Assembly (NCBI GenBank): GCA_015064155.1
Contig: SVST01000008.1
Location: forward strand, 1-64,000
Source of the DNA: Oscillospiraceae bacterium
Lineage (GTDB): Bacteria; Bacillota; Clostridia; Oscillospirales; CAG-272
DNA: 64,000 nucleotides
Direction of reading: 5' to 3'
The notes beneath the pieces were generated by a model. That model was not told the origin of the DNA and ran no database searches. It saw only the letters and a program-made list of their open reading frames with translations. A program made the position numbers and the translations under genes. Shown piece by piece: positions 53,641 through 62,455 of this stretch (position 1 is its first letter; each line of letters begins with the position of its first letter).

Positions 53641-54525
53641 ATGAACATTGGTGAGAAAATTCGGGAGTTGCGCGTTGCCAAGCTGATGACCCAATCGGAG
53701 CTTGCAGGCACGCAGATTACCCGCAACATGTTGAGCTGCATTGAAAACGGCTCTGCCCAGCCCTCGCTCTCCACGATCCTATACATTGCCAAGCGGTTGA
53801 ACGTTCCTGCCGGCTTTTTGTTGGCAGAGGAGGGGGATGAGCTGATCTATCGCAAAATGAGCAGCTTTGGAAATATCAAGCGCGCGTATTTGGCGGGGGA
53901 CTTGCACGGCTGCCGTAGTCTGTGTCTGTCAAGCTGTCCGCATCCGGATGATGAAATCAGCCTTTTGCTGGCAGAGTGTGACGTGGGAATTGCCGAAGAG
54001 GAGTTTTGGAGTGGCAGATTGCGCGCGGCTTGTCGGTTCTTTGACGAAGCGTTGGTTTATACCGACAAGACCATGTACCCCACGGGGCATATCGAAGCGC
54101 GGGTCGGTATCTTCTTCCGCTATATGCACCGCATTTCGCCAACGCTGTATTCCGACGTGTTGGACGAAGAAAAAGTGCTTCCCGTGGCATGGAAGTCGCC
54201 CTTTGCAAGCTATACCGAGGCGTTGGAGGCGATGGACGAGGGTGAGTATGCGCGTGCCGGCGAGTTGCGTGAGCAGATCGGGGGAGATCCCTTTTTTGCT
54301 TTGCATTTAGATTCTTGCTTTTTGATGGCGGAGGGCAATTACCGCGGCGCAAAGCAAGCCCTGCAAGCCCTTTTGCAGGCGGAGAACCCGTTGAACGAGA
54401 TCGAGCTTTACACGGTGCTTTGTGAGTTGGAGATCTGTTGTCGCGAAACCGAGGATTACAAGGGAGCCTACGGTTATGCTTCGGAAAAGGTCCAGCTTTT
54501 GGAACAGCTTTTGAAAGAGATCTAA
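53641..54525 (+). CDS. XRE-family regulator with TPR-like C-terminus
   Basis: A 294-aa protein. The XRE helix-turn-helix spans about 5-60 (QSELAGTQITRNMLSCIENG) and the rest is helical repeats resembling a PlcR/Rgg-type TPR sensor. The start is uncertain: ATG 53641 has a weak ribosome site, while TTG 53614 overlaps the DivIVA stop and would give translational coupling. It is cotranscribed with the DivIVA-like gene. Confidence 0.82.
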   Translation: MNIGEKIRELRVAKLMTQSELAGTQITRNMLSCIENGSAQPSLSTILYIAKRLNVPAGFLLAEEGDELIYRKMSSFGNIKRAYLAGDLHGCRSLCLSSCPHPDDEISLLLAECDVGIAEEEFWSGRLRAACRFFDEALVYTDKTMYPTGHIEARVGIFFRYMHRISPTLYSDVLDEEKVLPVAWKSPFASYTEALEAMDEGEYARAGELREQIGGDPFFALHLDSCFLMAEGNYRGAKQALQALLQAENPLNEIELYTVLCELEICCRETEDYKGAYGYASEKVQLLEQLLKEI

Positions 54526-54526
54526 A

Positions 54527-54559
54527 AAGAACCCGCAGAATCAAGTCCTGCGGGTTCTT
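54527..54559. terminator. Bidirectional terminator
   Basis: AAGAACCCGCAG (54527-54538) pairs with CTGCGGGTTCTT (54548-54559), followed by a T-rich tail. It lies between the XRE gene and the convergent rhaA. Confidence 0.9.
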
Positions 54560-54564
54560 TCTTT

Positions 54565-55815
54565 TTATCTTTCTGCAAGTACGGTTTGCTCGTATTCGCG
54601 GATTTCCTCAAACCATGCGGCGTCGCCTGCAATGCCTGCGCGTGCGCAAAATTCGTTCCAAACGTCGCCAACCGGCAGGAATTTGATTTCTTCCTGCAGC
54701 ATCATCAATTCGGTAAATTGCAACGTGTCCTGCAGCTCCTTGAGCTTCTTGTTGGGGCTGAGCAGGGAGGACAGCAAGGACTTCTGTACCGAGCGCATAC
54801 CGATTACCCATGCGGCAATACGGTTGATCGATGCATCGAAATAGTCGGTTGCAAGGATGACACGGTCAAGCGCATCGTTGCGAACCACCTCTTTCATCAT
54901 TTCCAGGGTTTCGTCATCGTAGCGTACGACGTGGTCAGAATCCCAACGGACACCGCGTGTGACGTGAAGCGCAATCTTGGGATTGAAGCAGAGCAATGCC
55001 GAAATCTTATCCGAAACAACCTCGGTGGGATGGTAATGTCCGTTGTCCATCAAGGGAACGATGCCGCGAGAGGTTGCATAGGAGAGCGCAAATTCAGCCG
55101 AGCCTGCGGTGTAGGATTCCACACCGATGCCGAACACCTTGGATTCAATGGTGACGTTTACCAACGTCTTGTCATAGCCGCAGCCGAGGATACGGTCAAG
55201 AGAATCCATGTAACGCATTCTGGGTCCCATGCGGTCGGCAGGAACGTCCTTAAAGCCGTCGGGAATCCATATGTTCATCAAGCAGGGGAAGCCCGTTTCG
55301 CGCGCGAAATATTCCGAAATGCGGATGCAGGCGATGCCGTGGCGGATCCAAAAATCACGAATTTCTTCGTTGGGATTGGTCAGCGTACCGTTTTCTGCCA
55401 ACGGATGCGAGAAATAGGTGGGGTTAAAGTCAAGTCCGATGCCGCGTTCCTTTGCGAAGCGAACCCAGGGCTCGAAATGCTCGGGGCGAATTGCGTCACG
55501 GTCGGGAATAGTTCCGTCCGTGTAGATGCCGTAGCAAGCGTGTACGTTGACCTTGTGCTTGCCGGGGATCAGGGAGAATGCCTTGTCAATATCCTGCATC
55601 AGCTGCTCGGGAGTGTATGCCGCACCGGGGTAATTACCGGTTGTTTGGATACCGCCGGTCAATTCACCCGAATTTTCAAAGCCTTTTACGTCATCTCCCT
55701 GCCAGCAGTGCATGGAAATCGAAACCTTGGACAGTGCGTCAATCGCAGCATCGGTGTCGATTCCGTACTGCGCGTATCTTTCTTTTGCAATTTGATAGAG
55801 TTCCTTCTGCGTCAT
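54565..55815 (-). CDS. rhaA: L-rhamnose isomerase
   Basis: A 416-aa metal-dependent TIM-barrel enzyme that converts L-rhamnose to L-rhamnulose, the first step of rhamnose use. The family signatures SMHCWQGDDVKGFE, NVHACYG, MNIWIPDG and MDNGHYHPTE are clear. It stands alone: no kinase, aldolase or regulator adjoins, so the rest of the pathway must be elsewhere. Confidence 0.96.
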   Translation of the reverse strand: MTQKELYQIAKERYAQYGIDTDAAIDALSKVSISMHCWQGDDVKGFENSGELTGGIQTTGNYPGAAYTPEQLMQDIDKAFSLIPGKHKVNVHACYGIYTDGTIPDRDAIRPEHFEPWVRFAKERGIGLDFNPTYFSHPLAENGTLTNPNEEIRDFWIRHGIACIRISEYFARETGFPCLMNIWIPDGFKDVPADRMGPRMRYMDSLDRILGCGYDKTLVNVTIESKVFGIGVESYTAGSAEFALSYATSRGIVPLMDNGHYHPTEVVSDKISALLCFNPKIALHVTRGVRWDSDHVVRYDDETLEMMKEVVRNDALDRVILATDYFDASINRIAAWVIGMRSVQKSLLSSLLSPNKKLKELQDTLQFTELMMLQEEIKFLPVGDVWNEFCARAGIAGDAAWFEEIREYEQTVLAER

Positions 55816-55848
55816 GAGAAAACCTCCGTTATTCTATAGATTGACTCT

Positions 55849-55877
55849 ATTATAGCGCATGATCTTGAATTTTTCAA
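55849..55877 (-). promoter_or_regulatory. Promoter of rhaA
   Basis: On the minus strand TTGAAA (55872-55877) and TATAAT (55849-55854), 17-bp spacer. Confidence 0.8.
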
Positions 55878-55967
55878 GAGAAAATAAAAAAAAGAGTAAA
55901 AACAACCGCTTTTAAACAAAAATCACCTATCGGACGGGAGAAAAAAATTTATATTTTTTGAAAAAGA

Positions 55968-55996
55968 TTGACAAGTTTTCTTTTTGGTTGTATAAT
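55968..55996 (+). promoter_or_regulatory. Consensus promoter of plsY
   Basis: TTGACA (55968-55973) and TATAAT (55991-55996), 17-bp spacer. Otherwise the region 55878-55967 is AT-rich with nothing recognised. Confidence 0.88.
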
Positions 55997-56045
55997 ATAG
56001 GTATACGGAAACAAATACTGTGCGGAAAGGAGTGGCGACATACGA

Positions 56046-56705
56046 ATGAAGCTTATTTTGATGATTGTGATCGGTTATGTAATCGGAAGCATTAACCCTG
56101 CGTATTTGATTGCAAGGGCGCGCGGCTTTGATATTCGTCGGCGCGGCTCCGGCAACGCAGGTGCGTCAAACGCGTTGATTGTCATGGGCAAAAAGGCGGG
56201 GCTTGTCAGTGCGCTTTTCGATATTTTCAAAGCGTTTGCGGTTGTCAAGATAGCACAGCATCTCTTGCCGTCAATTGCTTATGCCGGAATCGTTTCGGGG
56301 GTTAGCTGTGTGTTCGGGCACGTTTTTCCCTTGTTTATGCATTTTCACGGCGGCAAGGGCTTGGCTTGCCTTGGTGGGTTGATTCTTGCGTTTGACTACC
56401 GCTTGTTTTTGGTCATGTTTATTTTGGAGTTGATCCTGGTTCTGATCGTGGATTATATCTGCGTGGTTCCGATCAGCGCGTCGATCGCTTTTCCTTTGAT
56501 CTATAAGATCTTAACGGGAGATACTCGCGGTTCTGTTGCGCTGGGCATCATGGCACTGTTGATTTTTTACAAGCATATTGAAAACATCAAGCGGATACGC
56601 AGCGGTGCGGAGGCTCATTTCAGTTTTCTGTGGAAACGGAATCAAGAGGTTGAACGCTTGCGTGATACGGTGGAAGACGACATGGCGGAAGAGAAAGAAG
56701 AATGA
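56046..56705 (+). CDS. plsY: Acyl-phosphate:glycerol-3-phosphate acyltransferase
   Basis: A 219-aa membrane enzyme that makes lysophosphatidate from acyl-phosphate and glycerol-3-phosphate. The three PlsY loops are visible: GSINPAYLIAR, RRGSGNAGASNA with the phosphate-binding Gly/Ser, and FHGGKGLA. About six membrane helices. A charged C-terminal tail of about 25 residues is longer than usual. Confidence 0.95.
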   Translation: MKLILMIVIGYVIGSINPAYLIARARGFDIRRRGSGNAGASNALIVMGKKAGLVSALFDIFKAFAVVKIAQHLLPSIAYAGIVSGVSCVFGHVFPLFMHFHGGKGLACLGGLILAFDYRLFLVMFILELILVLIVDYICVVPISASIAFPLIYKILTGDTRGSVALGIMALLIFYKHIENIKRIRSGAEAHFSFLWKRNQEVERLRDTVEDDMAEEKEE

Positions 56706-56714
56706 TGATACGAA

Positions 56715-56748
56715 GTGGGTGGGTGCCGGCGGTACACACCCACTTTCT
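56715..56748 (+). terminator. Possible terminator after plsY
   Basis: GTGGGTG (56715-56721) pairs with CACCCAC (56737-56743), followed by TTTCT; a weak T run. Confidence 0.5.
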
Positions 56749-56788
56749 GGGATAGGGGAATTTCTGCGTCAAGGATAGAGGAGATTGG

Positions 56789-58057
56789 ATGGAGAGTAAA
56801 TATTATCTGTGTATCGATCTGAAAAGCTTTTTTGCGTCGGTAGAATGCGTGGAGCGTGGATTGGATTCCATGCGCGCGCATCTTGTGGTTGCCGACCAGG
56901 CACGGGGAAGCGGTGCGATTTGCTTAGCGGTTTCTCCCGCGCTCAAGGAAAAGGGGGTCAGAAACCGTTGCCGTCTGTATGAGATCCCCAAAAATTTGAC
57001 GTATATTACCGCGCTTCCGCGTATGAAAAAATATATGGAGTATTCCGTGCGGATTTATTCGGTCTATCTGAAGTACGTCAGCGCAGAGGATATTCACGTC
57101 TATTCGATTGACGAATGCTTTCTTGATATCACCCAATATTGCCGCTTGTACGGGAAAACCCCAAAGGAAATGGCAAAAATGCTGACCGATGCAGTGTATC
57201 GGGAAACCGGCATCTGCGCCACGGCAGGCATCGGGACCAATCTGTTTTTGGCAAAGGTTGCACTGGATATCACCGCCAAGCACACGGACGATCATTTGGG
57301 GTATTTGGATGAGGCGGAATTTAAGCGGACGATCTGGCACCATCAACCGATTACCGATATTTGGAATGTGGGCCGCGGCATTGCCAAGCGGTTGGAGCAA
57401 TTCGGGATTTACGATCTGTACGGTGTGGCACATTTTGACGAGGCGCGACTGTACCGCGAGTTTGGAGTCAATGCGGAATTTCTCATTGATCACGCGCATG
57501 GGGTAGAGCCCTGTACCATTGCCGATATTCATGCATACCGTTCCAAAAGCAGCTCGATGTCAAACGGGCAGATTTTGTTTGAGGATTACAGCTTTACCGA
57601 TGCGCTTTTGATTTTGCACGAGATGGTGGATCTGATGACGCTGGAGCTGGTAGACAAGCATCTTGTTACCGATTCGATTTCGCTTTCTATCGGGTATTCG
57701 GGAGATCGGAAAGCGACCGATGGCGGAACGATGAAGCTTGGGGAAACGACCAATTCCTTCAAAAAATTAGACGCGTATTTTACAGAATACTATCATAGAC
57801 TTGCTTCCCGTCAGCATCCGATTCGGCGGATCACCGTGGGAATGAATCATTTGCAGGACGAAAGCTTTGCAACCTATGATCTGTTTACCGATCTTGCGGC
57901 AGAGCAAAGGGAGCAGGATTTGCAAAGGACAGTGATCGGCATCAAAAAGAAATACGGAAAAAACGCCATTGTCAAGGGAATGAGTCTGGAAGAGAAGGCA
58001 ACTGCGCGTATCCGAAATCGGTTGATTGGAGGGCATAACGGTGGAGAAGAACAGTAA
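56789..58057 (+). CDS. Y-family DNA polymerase (UmuC/UvrX-like)
   Basis: A 422-aa translesion polymerase. The palm motifs are LCIDLKSFFASVEC (first catalytic Asp) and SIDECFLDIT (second acidic pair); a helix-hairpin-helix region (DIWNVGRGIAKRLEQFGI) and little-finger domain follow. The pairing with a YolD-like gene downstream matches UvrX/YqjW systems of Bacillota. No LexA box was identified by eye upstream. Confidence 0.92.
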   Translation: MESKYYLCIDLKSFFASVECVERGLDSMRAHLVVADQARGSGAICLAVSPALKEKGVRNRCRLYEIPKNLTYITALPRMKKYMEYSVRIYSVYLKYVSAEDIHVYSIDECFLDITQYCRLYGKTPKEMAKMLTDAVYRETGICATAGIGTNLFLAKVALDITAKHTDDHLGYLDEAEFKRTIWHHQPITDIWNVGRGIAKRLEQFGIYDLYGVAHFDEARLYREFGVNAEFLIDHAHGVEPCTIADIHAYRSKSSSMSNGQILFEDYSFTDALLILHEMVDLMTLELVDKHLVTDSISLSIGYSGDRKATDGGTMKLGETTNSFKKLDAYFTEYYHRLASRQHPIRRITVGMNHLQDESFATYDLFTDLAAEQREQDLQRTVIGIKKKYGKNAIVKGMSLEEKATARIRNRLIGGHNGGEEQ

Positions 58058-58361
58058 AGCCGACCGCGCACGGCAATTTATGCCGTTTTCGCCGTTGAGA
58101 GGCTTTGAAGAATTGATCCGTGCAGAGTTGAAGGACGAGAGCCCAAAGCGAGAGCTTTCCGAATACGACGCACAGCGGTTGTCCCAAAAAATGCAAGCGG
58201 TGGAGAAGGGATGTCTTGTCCGAGTGACCTATTACGAGGGGGACGGGTACGTTACCACCGAGGGCATCGTTTCGGATTTTGATATTCCCATGCGCCGTTT
58301 ACGCGTGGTGAAAAAAGAGATTTTGTTGGATGACATTTGGGACATTGAACGAATCCATTAA
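58041..58361 (+). CDS. YolD-like family protein
   Basis: A 106-aa protein with RARQFMPFSPLRGFEE near its N-terminus and a beta-rich second half (VRVTYYEGDGYVTTEGIV), as in YolD-like proteins that accompany Y-family polymerases. The GTG at 58041 follows GGAGGG and overlaps the polymerase gene by 17 bp, so translation is coupled. Thought to act as polymerase accessory, by analogy with UmuD. Confidence 0.85.
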   Translation: MEKNSKADRARQFMPFSPLRGFEELIRAELKDESPKRELSEYDAQRLSQKMQAVEKGCLVRVTYYEGDGYVTTEGIVSDFDIPMRRLRVVKKEILLDDIWDIERIH

Positions 58362-58374
58362 GCTTGCAACGAAA

Positions 58375-58405
58375 AAAGAGAGGTGACGAACCTCTCTTTT
58401 TTTGT
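58375..58405. terminator. Bidirectional terminator
   Basis: AAAGAGAGGT (58375-58384) pairs with ACCTCTCTTT (58390-58399) and continues in T, between YolD and the convergent trpS. Confidence 0.9.
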
Positions 58406-58408
58406 GTC

Positions 58409-59512
58409 TTATTGTTTTACTGCTTTGAAGTGATCCTTTGCATCGGACAAAAAACTCGTATCCTCAAAGTAGTTGATCTTCATGGCGGCGCGTACCTGCT
58501 TTAAGGTTGCGTTTGCCTGTCTGTTTGCTGCTTTGGTGCCGTTTTTCAAAATGTCGAACACCTCGTCAAGATGCGACTCGTAGTAAGCACGCTTCTCGCG
58601 AATGGGGGCAAGCAGCTCCTCTAAGACGTTGATGAGGAATCGCTTGCACTTGACGTCGCCCAAGCCTCCGCGCTCGTAGTGTGCCTTCATTTCGTCGAGA
58701 TTCTTGTATTCGGGCAGATATTTTGCAAAATGCGATTCATCGGCAAAGCAGGAAAGATACAAGAAGACGGGATTGTTCTTGGTATCCCCGGGATCGGAAA
58801 CCTGAATATGATTGGGATCGGTGTACATGGACATGACCTTTTTCTTCAAGGTTTCGCTGTCGTCGGAGAGATAGATGCAGTTGCCGAGCGACTTGGACAT
58901 TTTCGCCTTTCCGTCGGTACCGACCAAGCGCATGCAGTTTTCATTGGTTGGTAACAGAATCTTAGGAGTTACCAAAACGTCACCGTAGATCGAATTGAAT
59001 TTTGCAACGATCTCTTCGGTTTGTTCAACCATGGGCTTTTGGTCTTCTCCTGCAGGAACGGTGGTTGCCAAAAATGCCGTAATGTCGGCGGCTTGCGAAA
59101 CGGGATAGGTCAAAAAGCCGGCGGGAATTGAGTTTTCAAACTCGCGCATTTTGATCTCGTTCTTGATGGTGGGGTTGCGCTGCAATCTGGAGAGTGTGAC
59201 CAGATTCAGGTAATACATATTCAATTCGGTCAGTGCGGGGATCGAAGACTGAATAAAAATATTGGTTTTTTTGGGATCGATTCCAACAGACAGGTAGTCG
59301 ATTGCAACCTCCAGGATATGATCTCGGATTTTTGCCGGGTTTTCGGCATTATCGGTGAGTGCCTGCGCATCGGCAATCATGACAAAGATTTTATCGTATT
59401 CTCCGCTGTTTTGAAGCTCTACACGGCGGCGAAGGCTGCCAACAAAGTGCCCGAGATGGAGCTTGCCCGTGGGTCTGTCGCCGGTCAAAATGATTTTTTT
59501 CGTTTTTTTCAT
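58409..59512 (-). CDS. trpS: Tryptophanyl-tRNA synthetase
   Basis: A 367-aa class I synthetase. The HIGH-type motif is GDRPTGKLHLGHFVG near the N-terminus and the KMSKS loop is KAKMSKSLGN. The insertion between Rossmann halves and the length fit the family, slightly longer than Bacillus TrpS. ATG 59512 with GGAAAGGA is chosen; ATG 59542 is too close to the transcription start. No T-box is seen in the short leader. Confidence 0.96.
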   Translation of the reverse strand: MKKTKKIILTGDRPTGKLHLGHFVGSLRRRVELQNSGEYDKIFVMIADAQALTDNAENPAKIRDHILEVAIDYLSVGIDPKKTNIFIQSSIPALTELNMYYLNLVTLSRLQRNPTIKNEIKMREFENSIPAGFLTYPVSQAADITAFLATTVPAGEDQKPMVEQTEEIVAKFNSIYGDVLVTPKILLPTNENCMRLVGTDGKAKMSKSLGNCIYLSDDSETLKKKVMSMYTDPNHIQVSDPGDTKNNPVFLYLSCFADESHFAKYLPEYKNLDEMKAHYERGGLGDVKCKRFLINVLEELLAPIREKRAYYESHLDEVFDILKNGTKAANRQANATLKQVRAAMKINYFEDTSFLSDAKDHFKAVKQ

Positions 59513-59551
59513 AGCGGTATCGGTTCCTTTCCAATTGCTCATAACCAATAT

Positions 59552-59580
59552 ATTATAGCACGCTTTGCGGGAATTGTCAA
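59552..59580 (-). promoter_or_regulatory. Consensus promoter of trpS
   Basis: On the minus strand TTGACA (59575-59580) and TATAAT (59552-59557), 17-bp spacer. Confidence 0.9.
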
Positions 59581-59600
59581 TCGTTCCAACCGATTTTTAG

Positions 59601-59633
59601 AAAAAATCCGAGCCCGGATTTTCAGGCTCGGAT
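59601..59633 (-). terminator. Terminator of the feo operon
   Basis: On the minus strand ATCCGAGCC pairs with GGCTCGGAT (59606-59614 with 59625-59633), followed by six T. Confidence 0.92.
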
Positions 59634-59644
59634 CAATTTTGGTT

Positions 59645-59839
59645 TTATTGCTGCTTGCTGTTTTGTTTTTCGTTGCATTGGGAGGAACAGCAATGACACG
59701 CATTTTTTTGGCAGCAAGAGGAACTGTCGGGACACCCGATGCATTTCTTACCGCTTTTCTTTGCCTTAACGATGTAGGCAACGGCACCTCCAATGATCAA
59801 CGTAATTACAGCAATTACGATCCAATCTGTAGGCTTCAT
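59645..59839 (-). CDS. FeoB-associated Cys-rich membrane protein
   Basis: A 64-aa protein with one membrane helix (about 6-26) and a Cys-rich tail with CIGCPDSSSCC and CHCCSSQC. This small family regularly follows feoB in Clostridia and probably helps handle Fe2+ at the membrane. It is 24 bp after feoB. Confidence 0.92.
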   Translation of the reverse strand: MKPTDWIVIAVITLIIGGAVAYIVKAKKSGKKCIGCPDSSSCCQKNACHCCSSQCNEKQNSKQQ

Positions 59840-59863
59840 AGCGTTTCACCTCCTGAAAAAAGC

Positions 59864-61906
59864 TTATGCGGATGCTTTGGAAAGTGTGTATTCTTTCTTG
59901 AACTGCTGATTCTTTTTGACGATCAGAACCGTCAGAATAGCGGCAAACAGACCAACGATTGCCCAACCGACGATCGGCATCCAAATTGACGAGAAGCCGA
60001 CACCGCTGAAGAGGGTTCCGAAGAAGTAAACCAGGAATCCTACCGAATAGCCAACGCCAAACTGTAAGCCGATGCCTGCAAACAACCATTTTTTGCTCTT
60101 CAATTCGGCATTCATGGCACCGATTGCGGCAAAGCAGGGCGGGGTGAAGAGGTTGAACATCAAGAATGCCAAAGCGGCAACCTTTGTGATGGCAAATACG
60201 GCGGCAACCTCGGAGCCCGCACCCTCCATCAGTGCAAGTTCTTCGGTATCGATCAAATTTTCAAGTCCAACGAAGCATACTGCCAGCGTTCCCACGACGT
60301 TTTCCTTGGCAATAAAGCCCGTAATGGAGGCGGCGGCAAGCTGCCACGCAACCACTCCTACGATGGGAGCGAAGAGATAGGCAAAGGGCGTTGAGATAGT
60401 TGCCAGAATCGAATCGGCGGCATTGTCGACGGGTTGGAGATTCCAACCAAAGCTTTGCATCAGGTGGATTGCAAAGTTACAAACGAGAATGATGGTTCCT
60501 GCTTTTACGATGTAAGCCCAGCCGCGCTGACACATGGAAAGGAATGCCTTCCAAAGGCTGGGGGCCTTGTATTCGGGAATTTCTATGATGAAGTAGTTCT
60601 TTTTGTTTCTGTTTCCTGTAAGCAGATTGATCAGCAACGCACATACAAAGATCAGCACGATGCCAACAAAATACATCAGTGTACCCACCCACGAGGCATC
60701 CCCGAAAAATGCACTCGCAAACAGCGCGATAACAGGGAGCTTGGCACCGCAGGGCATAAAAGGGGTCAAAAGTGCTGTAGCTTTCCGTTCGCGGTCATCC
60801 CGGATCGTTCGGCAAGCCATTACACCGGGAACCGTACAGCCTGTTCCCATGATAAAGGGAATGACCGATTTTCCGGACAGCCCCACTTTTTTGAAGATCG
60901 GGTCAAGCACGATTGTGACACGTGCCATATATCCACAGTCCTCAAGGAGTGCGAGCAGGAAGAACATCACCATAACAAGTGGCAAAAATCCAACAACGGC
61001 ACCGACACCGCCGATGATGCCGTCCACTACGATCGATTGGAGCAGGGGATTTGCCCCTTCCATCAAGCCGCTGACCCAGCCGCCGAAGAGATCGATCAAG
61101 GTGACAAGTCCCGGAATTTCGGTTCCATTTTTGAGTGTCACTCCCTCTGCGATCCATGCACCGAGCCATGCCTGAGAGATCTGAAATACCAAAAACATGA
61201 CAGCCGCAAAGATCGGAATACCAAGCCATTTGTTGGTGAGGATTGCATCGACCTTATCTTGCTTGTTTCGTGTTCCGGTGAGACTTTTTCTCGTTTCCAC
61301 TGCCGATACAATCTCTTTGACAAAGGAAAATCGTTCCCGATCGGCTTCTTCCACCGCTTCGCGGTCGTTCAGGTCGATCTCTTTTTGAACGTAGGGGGCT
61401 GTTTGCGGCTTGCCGATCTGTGCGACCGCTGCTTTGACCAGCACATCCAAGCCCTTTTGGGTAGTAGAAACCGTTTCAAACACGGGGCATCCAAGCTTTT
61501 GGGATAGAAGCATTGTATCAATTTTGTTTTCTTTTTTGGTGTTTGCATCGGTTTTGTTCAATGCTACGACCATCGGGATTCCAAGCTCCAAAAGCTGTGT
61601 GGTGAAGAACAGACTGCGGCTCAGATTGGTTGCATCTACAATATTGATGATCACATCGGGATTCTCGTTTTTGACGTAAGAGCTGGCAATGCTTTCCTCG
61701 GATGTAAAAGGAGACATGGAATATGCTCCGGGAAGGTCAACTGCGATCACGCGCTCCTCTGACTTATAAAAGCATTTCTTAATTGGATGCTCGTTGCGGT
61801 CAACGGTAACGCCAGCCCAGTTGCCGACCTTTTCATTTTGCCCGGTCAAGGCATTGTACATGGTTGTTTTGCCGCTGTTTGGATTGCCTGTTAAAGCAAT
61901 TCTCAT
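59864..61906 (-). CDS. feoB: Ferrous iron transporter B
   Basis: A 680-aa Fe2+ transporter. The N-terminal G domain has GNPNSGKTT (7-15), DLPGAYSM and NKTD motifs; the membrane part has paired Gate motifs around Cys (MGTGCTVPGVM, TPPCFAAIGAM). ATG 61906 follows GGAGGACC. It lies 122 bp after feoA, with a palindromic operator between. Confidence 0.96.
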   Translation of the reverse strand: MRIALTGNPNSGKTTMYNALTGQNEKVGNWAGVTVDRNEHPIKKCFYKSEERVIAVDLPGAYSMSPFTSEESIASSYVKNENPDVIINIVDATNLSRSLFFTTQLLELGIPMVVALNKTDANTKKENKIDTMLLSQKLGCPVFETVSTTQKGLDVLVKAAVAQIGKPQTAPYVQKEIDLNDREAVEEADRERFSFVKEIVSAVETRKSLTGTRNKQDKVDAILTNKWLGIPIFAAVMFLVFQISQAWLGAWIAEGVTLKNGTEIPGLVTLIDLFGGWVSGLMEGANPLLQSIVVDGIIGGVGAVVGFLPLVMVMFFLLALLEDCGYMARVTIVLDPIFKKVGLSGKSVIPFIMGTGCTVPGVMACRTIRDDRERKATALLTPFMPCGAKLPVIALFASAFFGDASWVGTLMYFVGIVLIFVCALLINLLTGNRNKKNYFIIEIPEYKAPSLWKAFLSMCQRGWAYIVKAGTIILVCNFAIHLMQSFGWNLQPVDNAADSILATISTPFAYLFAPIVGVVAWQLAAASITGFIAKENVVGTLAVCFVGLENLIDTEELALMEGAGSEVAAVFAITKVAALAFLMFNLFTPPCFAAIGAMNAELKSKKWLFAGIGLQFGVGYSVGFLVYFFGTLFSGVGFSSIWMPIVGWAIVGLFAAILTVLIVKKNQQFKKEYTLSKASA

Positions 61907-61974
61907 GTGTTGGTCCTCCAAAACTTCTTGGTTTGTTTGTACGGTCTTTCGGTGAAAACAGTTGTGATTTTTTG

Positions 61975-61990
61975 GTTAGCATATGCTAAC
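61975..61990. promoter_or_regulatory. Palindromic operator before feoB
   Basis: GTTAGC-ATAT-GCTAAC, a perfect 16-bp inverted repeat. The same half-sites with a 4-bp spacer occur before feoA at 62274-62289. Resembles the half-site arrangement of DtxR-type iron regulators (inferred). Confidence 0.7.
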
Positions 61991-62028
61991 TTCTGCGTAA
62001 AAAATAATGTAAAAAAGGAACTGCCCGA

Positions 62029-62244
62029 TCATTCTGTCAAGATCGCAGCGGCAAGGTTTCGGTCGATATGATAACGTCCGTCCTTGATCGATACGATACA
62101 TCCGCTTTTGCGACGTGAAATGACGGTGATCGGTTCACCGCGGTAGCATCCGAGAGAAAAGAGAAAGGCATTCAGGTCATCATCGTTTGTGTGGATCGCC
62201 TTGACGGTGTATTCCTTTCCGATGTCTGCAGTATACAAATTCAT
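62029..62244 (-). CDS. feoA: Ferrous iron transport protein A
   Basis: A 71-aa SH3-like protein that assists FeoB. Shape and position are typical: ADIGKEYTVKAIH, LFSLGCYRGEPITVISRR. First gene of the feo operon, with a repressor-type site over its transcription start. Confidence 0.9.
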   Translation of the reverse strand: MNLYTADIGKEYTVKAIHTNDDDLNAFLFSLGCYRGEPITVISRRKSGCIVSIKDGRYHIDRNLAAAILTE

Positions 62245-62273
62245 ATGCTTTCCTCCATGCTTCCTTGATGATG

Positions 62274-62289
62274 GTTAGCGGCTGCTAAC
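62274..62289. promoter_or_regulatory. Palindromic operator at the feoA promoter
   Basis: GTTAGC-GGCT-GCTAAC lies immediately downstream of the -10, over the predicted start site, ideal for repression. Confidence 0.75.
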
Positions 62290-62296
62290 TGCATAT

Positions 62297-62325
62297 ATTA
62301 TACTGAAAAAAGGTCTTTTTGTCAA
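62297..62325 (-). promoter_or_regulatory. Consensus promoter of the feo operon
   Basis: On the minus strand TTGACA (62320-62325) and TATAAT (62297-62302), 17-bp spacer. Confidence 0.9.
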
Positions 62326-62416
62326 TAGAATTTTATGATTTTTTTGTATTTTGTAATTTTTGTGTACGAAAAAAAAAGGATTGCTTTCTTTTTTGTAATT
62401 TTTCCATAAAAATACA

Positions 62417-62446
62417 AAAAAGCCCGACTTGACGTATCAAATCGGG
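62417..62446 (-). terminator. Terminator of the pfl operon
   Basis: On the minus strand CCCGATTTGA pairs with TCAAGTCGGG around TACG (62423-62446, with one G-T), followed by a T run. Confidence 0.88.
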
Positions 62447-62455
62447 AAGAGAATA

